Shown here: piece by piece, positions 24,811-35,077 of the stretch
Numbering within the stretch: the stretch's first letter is position 1
How the letters are laid out: every line of letters starts with the position of its first letter
Assembly (NCBI GenBank): GCA_004322215.1
Contig: SCSM01000040.1
Location: forward strand, 62,001 to 126,000
Direction: 5' to 3'
DNA: 64,000 nt
Source of the DNA: Bacteroidota bacterium
Lineage (GTDB): Bacteria; Bacteroidota; Ignavibacteria; Kapaibacteriales; UBA2268
Notes under the pieces: model-generated
Databases searched by the model: none
The model's input: the letters and a program-made list of their open reading frames with translations, nothing else
Told to the model about the DNA's origin: nothing
Made by a program: the position numbers and the translations under genes

Positions 24811-27800
24811 ATGAAAATAATTTCTATTTTGTTGCTCGTATTTTTTGCATTGGCAGAAAAGCCAAAAACACAGGAAACAAATTCCCATGATAAACGAAGT
24901 GTACCACTCAGAAAAAGCATTATTAAATTCATTGTTTTTGTCACTTTATTGTTAAATATAATAACATCAAATGCAGAAGAACCAGATATACTATGGCAGA
25001 AATGTCTGGGAGGTAGCAATGGAGATAATGCAACTTCAATTCAAAAGACAAGTGATGGAGGATATATTGTTGGGGGTTATACTACTTCAAACAATGGAGA
25101 TGTTAGTGGGAATCATGGTAATACGGATATATGGGTAGTGAAACTTAATAGCAACCGTGTTATTCAATGGCAGAAATGTTTGGGTGGAAGTGGTAATGAA
25201 TATGTTGAATCAGATAAATCAATACTTGAGACAAGTGATGGGGGGTATATTCTTGCTGGACGGACTTATTCAAATAATGGGGATGTTAGCGGAAATCATG
25301 GAGGCCAGGATTATTGGATAGTGAAACTTAATAGTAGCGGAGTTATTCAGTGGCAGAAATGCTTAGGAGGGACTGGTAATGAAGAATTATACTCAATTCA
25401 AATAAATAGCGACAATGGGTATATTGTTGCAGGTCTTGCATTTTCTAATGATGGGGATGTTAGCGGAAATCATGGTTTGGCTGATTACTGGGTAGTGAAA
25501 CTTAATAGTAGTGGTGTTATATTATGGCAGAAATCACTAGGAGGAACTGGAAGTGATCAGGGAAATTACATAAATAATACAAGTGACGGCGGATTTATTG
25601 TTGCAGGACAAACTGCTTCAAACGACGGTGATGTAAGCGGTAAACATGGTGGTTATGATTACTGGATAGTGAAGCTAAATAGCAGTGGAAATATATTATG
25701 GCAGAAATGTCTTGGGGGTAATAATGAAGAATGGTATCCATCTGTTCTAGAGTCAAGTGATGGTGGATTTATTATTACAGGATATACTACTTCAAATGAT
25801 GGAGATGTTAGTGGTAATCATGGCCAAAATGATTATTGGGTAGTGAAACTCAATAGCAGTGGCTCTATTCAGTGGCAGAAATGCCTTGGAGGAAGTTATG
25901 ACGATTATGCTGAATCTATCATTCAAACAAGTGACGAAGGTTATATAATTGTTGGATATACTTATTCAAACGATGGTGATGTGAGCGGAAATCATGGTGG
26001 AGGTAAATACGATGCCTGGGTAGTAAAAATTAATAATAGTGACGTTATTCAGTGGCAGAAATGTCTTGGTGGGAGTGATTATGATGGTATATATTCAATT
26101 AAAGAAACAATTAACGATGAATATATTCTTGCAGGATGGACTTATTCAAATGACGGAGATGTCAGTGGTGTTAATGGTAGTTATGATTTTTGGATAGTTA
26201 AATTAACTTTAAACTCCATCTCCACCGGCACAATTTCTCCATTATCTCTCTGTCAAAAAGCAACTGTCAGTGTTCCATTTACAGCCACAGGCACTTTCAA
26301 TGCCGGGAACACTTTCACAGCCCAGCTTTCAAATGCTACAGCCAGCTTTGCTGCTGCAACGACTATCGGTACACTGTCAAGCACAAACTCAGGTTCCATT
26401 AACTGCACTATACCGACGAACACGCCCCCAGGAAACGGTTACAGGATTAGGGTTGTGTCCTCTAATCCTTCTATAGATGGTTCCGACAACGGCACGAACA
26501 TTACTATCAACGCACTTCCAGTTCCTTTAATCGTGGGACCTGATACGGTCTGTGCCGAAAATAAATATATTTATACATGCACAGCTCCCGGCTCAACAGG
26601 CAGTCAATGGAAAGTTATTAACGGTAAATTCGAGGGACCCTCAACCGGCAATTCAGTCGAAATCGAGTGGGACAACAAAAGTTCAGGCACTATTACTCTA
26701 ATACAGACAACATCATCAAACTGTATTGATTCCGCTAATTTAGTAGTAACGATAAATCCTCTCCCGCATCCTGTCATAACAACATCCGATACAATTTTAT
26801 GCGTTGGCAAAACCGGCTTATATCAATCGAACACACAAGCTGGTATTTTATATAAATGGGTGGTTAACAGGGGAATAATAATTGGTCCTGAAGATGCACC
26901 TACACTTACAGTCAGATGGGACACTGCTGGAACCGGTTTTGTACGTCTTATTCAAACTTATTCAGGTACCGGGTGCAAGGATTCAACGAAGAAGGATATT
27001 GTAATAAGTCCATTGCCACAGCCGAAAATCACAAGCAACGACACCATATTATGCATTAATACAAGCGGTTCATACTCTACCGACGTCGATGTAAATCTCA
27101 TTTACAAATGGATTGCAACCGGGGGGGTCATTCAGGGACAAGACAATACCTCCTCTGTAACCGTGCTATGGAACGTTTCCGGGACAAATAAAATTAAACT
27201 TATTCAAACTTATCCTCTCACCGGATGCAAGGATTCAACCGAGAAAACGATTATCATAAATCCCCTTCCGTCAACGCAAATAACGGGAAATGACTTTACT
27301 ACACTCAATACTACCGAGCAGTACTCGGCTTACTCACCTGCGGATATCGATAATTTATGGTCGGTCAATAATGGTACGATACAGGGTTTGACAACAGATT
27401 CAATTCTATCAGTTAAGTGGGAAAGTGTTGGGACCGGAAGAGTAATGCTCCGGCAAACAAATACATTCACAAATTGTATTAACTACGACACAATGCTCGT
27501 TACAATTACCGAATCCATACCTCCATTGATTGTAGATGCGGGACAAGATAAAGCAATTTGCAAAGGTGAATCAATTCAAATAGGAAATACTAATCCTGCT
27601 TCCGGCGGTGTTCAGCCATACAGGTACAAATGGTCTCCTTCACAAGGATTGAACAATGATACATTGCCGAATCCCAATGCCAAACCGGATATAACTACAT
27701 TGTACACTCTGACCGTTACTGATAGCCGTGACAGCACTGCAACAGACAATGTAAGTGTAACTGTAAATCCGTTGCCGGTTCCGCAGATTACCGGTAATAC

Positions 27801-29718
27801 CAATGTGCTTTTGAATAATGAAGAAATATATACTGCAATTACACCTGCAGGAACTAATAATACCTGGTCTGTTGTGAACGGAACACAAATCGGAATCAAT
27901 AACGCCGATACATACCATGTAAAATGGGATTTGCTCGGTTCAGGAAGAGTGACACTTGAGCAAAAAATAAATGCAACCGGATGTGAAGATGTAAAATCTC
28001 TCGATGTAAATATTTCGGCTTCGATTCCTAAACTCACTGTTGATGCTGGTCCTGACAAGGAAATATGCATGAATGATTCCGTTCAATTATCGAGTACTAA
28101 TCCCGCTTCAGGAGGTCAGCCGCCATACAAATACCTGTGGACGCCTTCGTTCGGATTGAGCAACGATACAATTCCGAATCCGATTGCAAATCCTGATAAT
28201 TCCACTCAATATTTGTTGACCGTGTGGGATTCTTTGGACAGCACTATATCTGATTCCGTGTATGTCGTTGTTAATCCCTTTCCCGAAGCACTTGTGAGAG
28301 GGAACAGAAATGTATTGGTCAATTCAATCGTAACTTATTCGGTTTACACTCCACCGGGAATCGAAAGCGAGTGGTTTGTCGAAAACGGCATCCAGATAGG
28401 ACCCAACAATGACAGCACTTTCAGGGTTCAGTGGAATAATCCCGGCACCGGCAAAGTTATTTCGTTGCAAACAATCACAGCAACAGGATGCAAAGAAGCC
28501 GACACAATTGAAATAACTATTTCACAATCCGTACCTGTTTTAATTGCAGATGCCGGAGCGGATAAATCTGTCTGCCTTGGTGACACTATCCATATAGGCA
28601 CTGTCAATGCCGCTTCAGGGGGTGTTGAGCCATACAAATACAAATGGTCTCCATCAACCGGTTTGAGCAGCGATACAATTCCCTATCCCGAGACATATCC
28701 GAAAACAACTACAATTTATACTATTACTATAACTGATGCACAGGACAGCGTTTCAACAGATAATATGACGATTACTGTTAACCCCCTTCCTACACCTCAA
28801 ATTATAGGCAATGACAAAGCGATGAAAAGTACAACGGTTTCGTATTCAGTCAGTCCCGTTGCAGGAATATCGAATGAATGGTCTGTGGATAACGGTACCC
28901 AGATTGGCTCAGGTAAGGGAACTACATTCCAGGTTCGGTGGGATTCTGCAGGAACGGGTAAAGTAATTCTCGAACAAAAGAACATTGTTACCGGATGCCA
29001 TTTTTCAGATACTTTGATTGTAACAGTCGATGCTCAGCAGTATGCGGCAATGCTCGGATTGCCCGATATGTCCGCAGAACCCGGAGGAGAAATTTACATG
29101 CCTGTTTATTTGCGTGATGCCGAATTACTCGCTAATACAAATGTTACGGGTATAGTCGCAGATTTAGTTTACAATGCTTCTTTGCTCGAGCCGATTGAAA
29201 CGACACCAAAGGGAACATTATCACCGGATGGAAATGAAAGAACGATTCCTCTGCGTCTCGGTGTAAATCCGCTCTCTGACAGCACACTTCAGCATCTCAG
29301 TTTCATGGCAATGCTCGGCAACGACACTACTACCGTATTAAAATTGATAAATATAAATTCAATCGGAGCAAATGTCAATATAGGTGCATATCGGGGAACA
29401 TTCACACTTCGGGGTATCTGCCGCGAGGGTGGAGCACGGCTCGTAGGTTCAAATGGTCAGGTGCAGTTAATGCTTGTCCGTCCTAATCCAGCCCAGGAGT
29501 TTGCAGAAGTAGAATACGAAACAACAGAATCGGGACGGACACAATTATACTTAGTTAATGCACTCGGCAAAACAGCTTTGAGCTTGATTGACGGAGATAT
29601 TCCAAAGGGAAGAAAAGTTATAAGATTAAATATAGATGAGATAAAATCAGGAACATATTTCCTCATATTGAAGACTACGACACAAGTGAGAAGTGTGAGA
29701 GTGGATGTTGTTAAATAA
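24811..29718 (+). CDS. Giant secreted repeat protein (WQKCLGG repeats, Ig/PKD-like, cohesin-like, T9SS)
   Basis: A 1635-residue surface or secreted protein. The N-terminus has two hydrophobic stretches (MKIISILLLVFFALA and IIKFIVFVTLLLNIITSNA), and the second looks like the true signal peptide. Seven tandem units of about 59 residues follow (WQKCLGGS ... DGGYIVAGYT ... SNDGDVSGNHG ... DYWVVKLNSSG, residues about 60-465). Next come many PKD/Ig-like modules linked by INPLPxPxIxGN and SGGxxPYKYxWSPSxGLS, a cohesin-like domain (about residues 1412-1545), and a T9SS sorting domain (VRPNPAQEFAEVEYE ... SGTYFLILK). It probably acts as an adhesin or matrix protein. Near-identical DNA in the repeats implies recent tandem expansion. 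Confidence 0.88.
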   Translation: MKIISILLLVFFALAEKPKTQETNSHDKRSVPLRKSIIKFIVFVTLLLNIITSNAEEPDILWQKCLGGSNGDNATSIQKTSDGGYIVGGYTTSNNGDVSGNHGNTDIWVVKLNSNRVIQWQKCLGGSGNEYVESDKSILETSDGGYILAGRTYSNNGDVSGNHGGQDYWIVKLNSSGVIQWQKCLGGTGNEELYSIQINSDNGYIVAGLAFSNDGDVSGNHGLADYWVVKLNSSGVILWQKSLGGTGSDQGNYINNTSDGGFIVAGQTASNDGDVSGKHGGYDYWIVKLNSSGNILWQKCLGGNNEEWYPSVLESSDGGFIITGYTTSNDGDVSGNHGQNDYWVVKLNSSGSIQWQKCLGGSYDDYAESIIQTSDEGYIIVGYTYSNDGDVSGNHGGGKYDAWVVKINNSDVIQWQKCLGGSDYDGIYSIKETINDEYILAGWTYSNDGDVSGVNGSYDFWIVKLTLNSISTGTISPLSLCQKATVSVPFTATGTFNAGNTFTAQLSNATASFAAATTIGTLSSTNSGSINCTIPTNTPPGNGYRIRVVSSNPSIDGSDNGTNITINALPVPLIVGPDTVCAENKYIYTCTAPGSTGSQWKVINGKFEGPSTGNSVEIEWDNKSSGTITLIQTTSSNCIDSANLVVTINPLPHPVITTSDTILCVGKTGLYQSNTQAGILYKWVVNRGIIIGPEDAPTLTVRWDTAGTGFVRLIQTYSGTGCKDSTKKDIVISPLPQPKITSNDTILCINTSGSYSTDVDVNLIYKWIATGGVIQGQDNTSSVTVLWNVSGTNKIKLIQTYPLTGCKDSTEKTIIINPLPSTQITGNDFTTLNTTEQYSAYSPADIDNLWSVNNGTIQGLTTDSILSVKWESVGTGRVMLRQTNTFTNCINYDTMLVTITESIPPLIVDAGQDKAICKGESIQIGNTNPASGGVQPYRYKWSPSQGLNNDTLPNPNAKPDITTLYTLTVTDSRDSTATDNVSVTVNPLPVPQITGNTNVLLNNEEIYTAITPAGTNNTWSVVNGTQIGINNADTYHVKWDLLGSGRVTLEQKINATGCEDVKSLDVNISASIPKLTVDAGPDKEICMNDSVQLSSTNPASGGQPPYKYLWTPSFGLSNDTIPNPIANPDNSTQYLLTVWDSLDSTISDSVYVVVNPFPEALVRGNRNVLVNSIVTYSVYTPPGIESEWFVENGIQIGPNNDSTFRVQWNNPGTGKVISLQTITATGCKEADTIEITISQSVPVLIADAGADKSVCLGDTIHIGTVNAASGGVEPYKYKWSPSTGLSSDTIPYPETYPKTTTIYTITITDAQDSVSTDNMTITVNPLPTPQIIGNDKAMKSTTVSYSVSPVAGISNEWSVDNGTQIGSGKGTTFQVRWDSAGTGKVILEQKNIVTGCHFSDTLIVTVDAQQYAAMLGLPDMSAEPGGEIYMPVYLRDAELLANTNVTGIVADLVYNASLLEPIETTPKGTLSPDGNERTIPLRLGVNPLSDSTLQHLSFMAMLGNDTTTVLKLININSIGANVNIGAYRGTFTLRGICREGGARLVGSNGQVQLMLVRPNPAQEFAEVEYETTESGRTQLYLVNALGKTALSLIDGDIPKGRKVIRLNIDEIKSGTYFLILKTTTQVRSVRVDVVK

Positions 29719-29763
29719 AATTTAAAAAATGAAAATTTGTAATTATTAATTACTCGATAATAA

Positions 29764-31869
29764 ATGAAATATTTTACGTATATCTTTTTGTTAGTATTAA
29801 CATGTGTTTTACAGGCACAGCTGGTAAAAACCGATGAACCGTACACAAACATCGGATTGAACTTCGATTACCTTCTGAATATGCACACTGCAAATTTCCA
29901 GAGTCTTCCGGGTGTTCCCAACTGCTGTCCGAAATTCGAAAGCGGCAAAGGCACAGGAATTTTTATAGGCGGATTTTATGAATATTCATTTATACCCCGA
30001 CTGTCCGGAATGATTAGAGTTGGATATAATTCTTTAAACGGATTGCTTAATGCAACAGAAACAGAGTATATATCGCAGTCAGGCACCGGCGTTTGGGGCG
30101 AAATCGAACACAAAATTGATGCATCGCTTGCTTCTGTTTCATTACAGCCGGTAATCAGTTATTATGTTACTGACCTGTTCAAAATCAGCGGTGGCATTAG
30201 TGCAGATTTGATGTTGATAAATAATTTCAATCAGTCCGAAGAAATAATTTCTCCGAAAGGTCAGGTCAGCTTTATTGACACTGCAACCGGTTTGCCTTCG
30301 GGTGAGTACATTCGCAACAAAAGAGACAGTACAATCCCAAATGCATCACCATTGGTTCTTTCCTTCCTGGGCGGGGTGAGCTACGAATTTCAATTAAACA
30401 AGGACAGAACTCTCCTTTTAATACCTGAGTTAACTTTTAATTATGGAATGACTCCTTACGTAAAGAATTTGACATGGTCGTCAAACTCAGCACGCTTTGG
30501 TTTGTCACTTGTTTATTCCACTGCAAAGTACAGAATGATTGAGAAAGAAAAACCCGATGTTTTCGATATGAAATTACTCCTTGCTGAAAACGAAATCGAA
30601 GTCCTCGGCAATCCCGACAACCTTATTTACGGGGTTTATGACATATCTGAAAATGCACTCGCAGAAAATATTTTGCAATCCGATTTATTTGCTACGTCTT
30701 ATGCGGTCGGAATTAATGAAGGCATAGAGGAATCAAAACCGATTCTCCATATCGAAGAGTTTTTATCATTGAACATGAGACCGCTGTTAAACTATATTTT
30801 CTTTGATTACAACAGTGCGGCGATTCCGGCAAGGTATAAGAAAATAAGCCCGCAGGATGCAAATAAATTCGATTTATCCTCACTTTCGAACGAGCCGGTT
30901 CTTCCGACTTATTACCGGATTTTGAATATAATCGGCAGGAGAATGAAAGAACATGGCAATGCAAACATTACTCTCACCGGTTGTAATTCCGACAATGGTA
31001 AAGAAAAATCGAACAAGCAATTATCTCAGCAAAGAGCTGAAGCAGTTGCCGATTACTTAAAAAAAGTATGGGGTATCAATCCCTCGAGAATAACAATCAA
31101 AGCAAGAAATCTCCCCGAATCCGCTTCGAATAACACAAGCGAAGACGGAATGCAGGAGAATCGCAGAGTGGAAATTATTTCGGATGACAATAAAATTCTT
31201 GAACCCGTTGTTACAAACGATACTATTGTAAAAGTAAATCCGCCGGTAATCAGATTTTATAATAATGTAAAATCAGCAAACGGAATTGATAAATGGAAAC
31301 TGAATGTTTACGAAGAAAATTCTCTGACAAAAAGCTTTGACGGAAACGATTCGGTGCCGGCTAAACTCGATTGGTTAATAGATAAGGAGAAAACCGGCAT
31401 TCCGAAAAACTATGACAATCTTTCTTACATGCTGGATGTTGCTGATAAATCCGGTAACACTAAGTCTGCCAAAACAGAAATTATTCCACTCGACCAGATT
31501 ACATTAAAGAAAAAACAGATGAGTAAATCGGGCGACAAAAGAATTGATTATTACAGTTTGATTCTTTTTCAATTCAACTCTGCCGAACTTTCGGCTGCAA
31601 ATAATGAAATATCTCAATTCATCAGAGGTAATCTCAAGGATAATTCCAAAATTCTTATTTCCGGGTATTCCGATAGGATGGGAGAGCCAGGACATAATCT
31701 GGAACTATCAGAGCAAAGAGCAAAAAATCTTGGTAAATCATTAGCATCAAAAAATATATATATTAGAGCCGTGGGTGCAAACGAACTGCTTTATGACAAT
31801 GACCTTCCCGAAGGAAGGTTCTATTGCCGTACAGTTGTCGTTGAAGTCGAAACACCTATAAAATGGTAG
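29764..31869 (+). CDS. Outer-membrane protein with two OmpA-like domains
   Basis: A 701-residue protein with a signal peptide (MKYFTYIFLLVLTCVLQAQ). It has an N-terminal beta-barrel-like region (residues about 20-270: alternating strands such as YEFQLNKDRTLLLIPELTFN) and two peptidoglycan-binding OmpA-like segments. The first is around residues 340-470 (NYIFFDYNSAAIP ... LSQQRAEAVADYLKK). The second is at residues 590-695 (LILFQFNSAELS ... SGYSDRMG ... LSEQRAKNLGKSL). It follows the giant secreted repeat protein by 45 bp and may anchor it or share its promoter. Two OmpA modules in one chain are less usual than one. Confidence 0.85.
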   Translation: MKYFTYIFLLVLTCVLQAQLVKTDEPYTNIGLNFDYLLNMHTANFQSLPGVPNCCPKFESGKGTGIFIGGFYEYSFIPRLSGMIRVGYNSLNGLLNATETEYISQSGTGVWGEIEHKIDASLASVSLQPVISYYVTDLFKISGGISADLMLINNFNQSEEIISPKGQVSFIDTATGLPSGEYIRNKRDSTIPNASPLVLSFLGGVSYEFQLNKDRTLLLIPELTFNYGMTPYVKNLTWSSNSARFGLSLVYSTAKYRMIEKEKPDVFDMKLLLAENEIEVLGNPDNLIYGVYDISENALAENILQSDLFATSYAVGINEGIEESKPILHIEEFLSLNMRPLLNYIFFDYNSAAIPARYKKISPQDANKFDLSSLSNEPVLPTYYRILNIIGRRMKEHGNANITLTGCNSDNGKEKSNKQLSQQRAEAVADYLKKVWGINPSRITIKARNLPESASNNTSEDGMQENRRVEIISDDNKILEPVVTNDTIVKVNPPVIRFYNNVKSANGIDKWKLNVYEENSLTKSFDGNDSVPAKLDWLIDKEKTGIPKNYDNLSYMLDVADKSGNTKSAKTEIIPLDQITLKKKQMSKSGDKRIDYYSLILFQFNSAELSAANNEISQFIRGNLKDNSKILISGYSDRMGEPGHNLELSEQRAKNLGKSLASKNIYIRAVGANELLYDNDLPEGRFYCRTVVVEVETPIKW

Positions 31870-31928
31870 TTTTAGAAGTGTTAGGTGTTGAATGAAAATT
31901 TAAAATGAAAAATGAGGAAATGGTAGAG

Positions 31929-31956
31929 TGTCATTCTGAATTTATTTCAGAATCCA
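31929..31956. repeat. 28-bp palindrome, TGGAT...TGACA family, copy 3 (reverse)
   Basis: TGTCATTCTGAA and TTCAGAATCCA arms. Its reverse complement begins TGGATTCTGAA and ends TTCAGAATGACA. Together with copies 4063-4090 and 11636-11663 it defines the family. It lies in the 200-bp spacer before the TPR-CHAT gene. Confidence 0.75.
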
Positions 31957-32071
31957 TTACTTTAAATCCATATCCAAACTTGCTTTCTTAACACAAAATT
32001 TGATAAAAAGCAAGCACAAGGGACACAATGAATTATTATGAACGAAATATTAAAAAAATAAAAGAACTAGT

Positions 32072-34858
32072 ATGAAACAAAAAAAATATTTTATTACAGT
32101 TTTATTATTCATTATTCATTGTTCATTATTCATTGGCTTTGCCCAATCCTGGGAAGAGCTGATACAGAAAACGGGATTATTTCTAAATGAAAAGAATATT
32201 GATTCTGCACTCGCAACTGCCGATAATGCCCTGAAAATTGCAATCGGCAGTTCTCCGTCAAAGCATGCACTGACTTTGGGTATGATTGGTCAGATTTACT
32301 TCGACAACGGAAATTACGAAAAAGCAGCAGAATATTTTATGACAGAGAAAAACCTGAAACAGACATTTCTCGGCAGGAACAATCCGAGCTATGCCGTATC
32401 GCTGAATAATCTCAGTTCGACTTACCAGTATCTCGGAAAATTCGATGAAGCTGAAAAACTCCTTATGGAAGCAATAGAAATTAAAAGTTCAGCAAATATA
32501 AGAGATACCATACTTGCAAAATCGTTCCATAATCTGGGAAAATTATACCATTCGACCGGATTGTATGGTAAATCGGAGGAAAATTATATTAAAGCGCTCG
32601 ATATCAAAAGAGAGATATGCGGCGAGAACCATCCTTTATACGCAAACACACTTTACAATTTAGGATTGCTATATAAATCTTATGGCAATTTTGAAACAGC
32701 AGAAAAGAATCTTACCTAGGCATTAGGAATTTACAACAAAGAAGCTAACAAAGAATTAATTCGTGATGTTGAACTACAGCTTGCTCTTGTTTACAATGAA
32801 CAAAACAAAACTGATGAATTTGAAAAAATCATGTCAAAATATAATGATTCGGAAAGCATTGATATTAATACACCTAATGCAGGAAGTACCCTGTATGAGC
32901 TTGCACTATTGAATGTAGTAAATAAAAATTACGATAATGCCCAAAATTTATTAATCAAAGCAAAGCCATTGATTGAAAAGCAATATGGTAAAACATCAAC
33001 ATTATTTCTTTCCTGCCTCAATGCACTCGGAATCGTGAGCTGGATTCAGGGAGATTTGAATAAGGCATATAAATATCTCAACCAGGTTGTCGGGCTGAGA
33101 GAAGTTTTCTTCGGCGACAAACATCCCGATTATGCTACGGCATTGCACAACCTTGCGGGATTGCAAATCGAGATGAAAGAATTCGAACAGGCAGAAAAAA
33201 ATTATTCAGATGCATTGTCAATTTATCTTGAATTAATAAAAAATTATTTCCCTTATCTCAGCGAATCGGAAAAGGCAAGATTCAGCAACAACATTAAAGA
33301 ACGCTTCGATATGTTTTATAACTATGTACTACAGCGTGCTGATGATAATCCCAACCTGATTGGGCAAATGTTTAACAACCGGCTTGTTACCAAAGCCATT
33401 TTGCTGAATAATTCAATTTCAATCAATAATAAAATCAGGAACAGCGGCGATAACGAACTTATCGAAAATTACGATAAGCTTATAAATATAAAAGAACAAT
33501 TGTCCGTTGCTTATAGAATGAGCAAAAAGGAAGCGGAAAAAATCGGAATTAACACGGATTCTCTCGAATATTCAGCCAATACGCTTGAAAAAATCATTTC
33601 CTCAAAATCTTTTGACTTTAAAGATGAATTTCAAAAAAATGAAATGACCTGGAAGGATATTCAATCGGTTCTTGGTAACGATGAAGCCGCAGTTGACATT
33701 GTAGCATTTAAACAATTTTATCGCGGCTGGACTGACAAAACATATTATGTCGCTTTAATTATTGATAAGGAATCGTCAGTTCATCCCGAATTGGTAGTAA
33801 TTGACAAAGACAATCAACTCGAACAGCAATTCTTCGGCAATTATTCGAATTCTGTCAGGCATAAAATCGAAGACAAAGATTCATACAATGCTTTCTGGAA
33901 AGCAATTGATAATAAGCTTACCGGTAAAAAGAAAATTTATATTTCTCTCGACGGTGTCTATAATAAAATTAATCTGAATACAATACTCCTTGCATCGAAT
34001 AAGTACGTGTTCGATGAAAAATCAATTATAACTTTAACGAATCTATCCGAATTGATTAGTTCGGGAGCAGGAAAAACTTCTTCAGTAGTCAACAAAACTG
34101 CTGAATTATACGGTTCACCAAAATTCGATTTCACTCTGCCGGGATTTGGAGCCGAGCCGGTAAAACACGGCGAATTGGCTTTATCTCCGGACATCAGGAA
34201 TATTAAATTACAATATTTGCCGGGAACAAAATCCGAAGTTGAAAATATCTCCCGATTATTGGCTGACAATTCATGGAACTGCAAATCTTATCTCGAAGAA
34301 AATGCAACCGTAACTCAACTGAAAAAAGCAGTTCATCCAAACCTTCTCCACATTGCAACTCATGCTTTTTTCCTAAGCGATATTAATACTAAATCGAGCA
34401 AAAAAGCATTCGGGATGGATATTTCAAATACAATCGAAAATCCATACCTTAGAACCGGATTGTTATTTGCCGGAGCAGAAAATACAATCAATAATCCGGC
34501 GCTTGCGGGTAAATCCTCGGATAACGGAATATTGACCGCTTACGATGTGTTAAGCATAGACCTCGAAGAACCGCAGTTGATTGTTCTAAGTGCCTGCGAA
34601 ACAGGACTCGGCGAAATTCAAAACGGCGAAGGCGTTTATGGATTACAAAGAGCTTTCCGTATCAATGGTGCGAAAAACATTATCATGAGCTTGTGGAAAG
34701 TTGAGGATGAGATTACTAATGAGCTGATGACAGATTTTTATAAAATATGGCTCGGTGGTAAATCCATCCATGACGCATTCCGGGAAGCTCAAATAACTAT
34801 AAAAAACAAACATCCTCAGCCATACTACTGGGGAGGGTTTGTTTTAATCGGAGAATAA
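32072..34858 (+). pseudogene. TPR-CHAT protease-like protein gene interrupted by one in-frame TAG
   Basis: Two reading frames (32072-32719 and the part from 32720 on) are in the same phase, separated only by TAG at 32717-32719. Translation across it gives AEKNLT-stop-ALGIYNKE, a normal tetratricopeptide helix with the stop where Gln (CAG) would fit. The whole is about 928 codons: signal peptide (residues 1-24, SLFIGFAQS), about eight TPRs (25-430), then a CHAT caspase-like domain with H764 (HIATHAFF) and C842 (LSACETGLGE), near NGAKNIIMSLWKVED. CHAT proteins are cysteine proteases of the separase/caspase clan. The rest of the sequence is undamaged, so the mutation is recent, or it is a sequencing error or a recoded stop. 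A downstream restart at ATG 32831 could still make a 675-residue TPR-CHAT fragment without a signal peptide. Confidence 0.85.
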
Positions 34859-34998
34859 AAAGAATGTTGAGTTTTGAATGTTGAGTGTAAAGATCTTTAA
34901 CAATTTGATTCTCAGCGGCTTTACGGTTAAATATATTTTTGTGACACTCAATACAAATCTCACTTTCAATAAAAACATGAATAGGAGTTTATTTATCA

Positions 34999-35029
34999 TT
35001 TGAATTAAATATAATATTCATTACTTTTG
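34999..35029 (+). promoter_or_regulatory. Bacteroidota-type promoter (-33 TTTG, -7 TACTTTTG)
   Basis: TTTG at 34999-35002 and TACTTTTG at 35022-35029 (an exact TAnnTTTG) are separated by 19 bases, the spacing of the Bacteroidota housekeeping promoter consensus. The next gene starts at 35078. Confidence 0.5.
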
Positions 35030-35077
35030 TTAATTATATCATTAATATAAAATCAAGTAAATATTCGGAGCTAAGCC

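Noticed and set aside
27612-28070. A 152-codon frame antisense to the giant secreted protein
   Set aside because: It is opposite well-conserved Ig/PKD-like modules and reads as a low-complexity shadow. The sense strand has clear domain structure.
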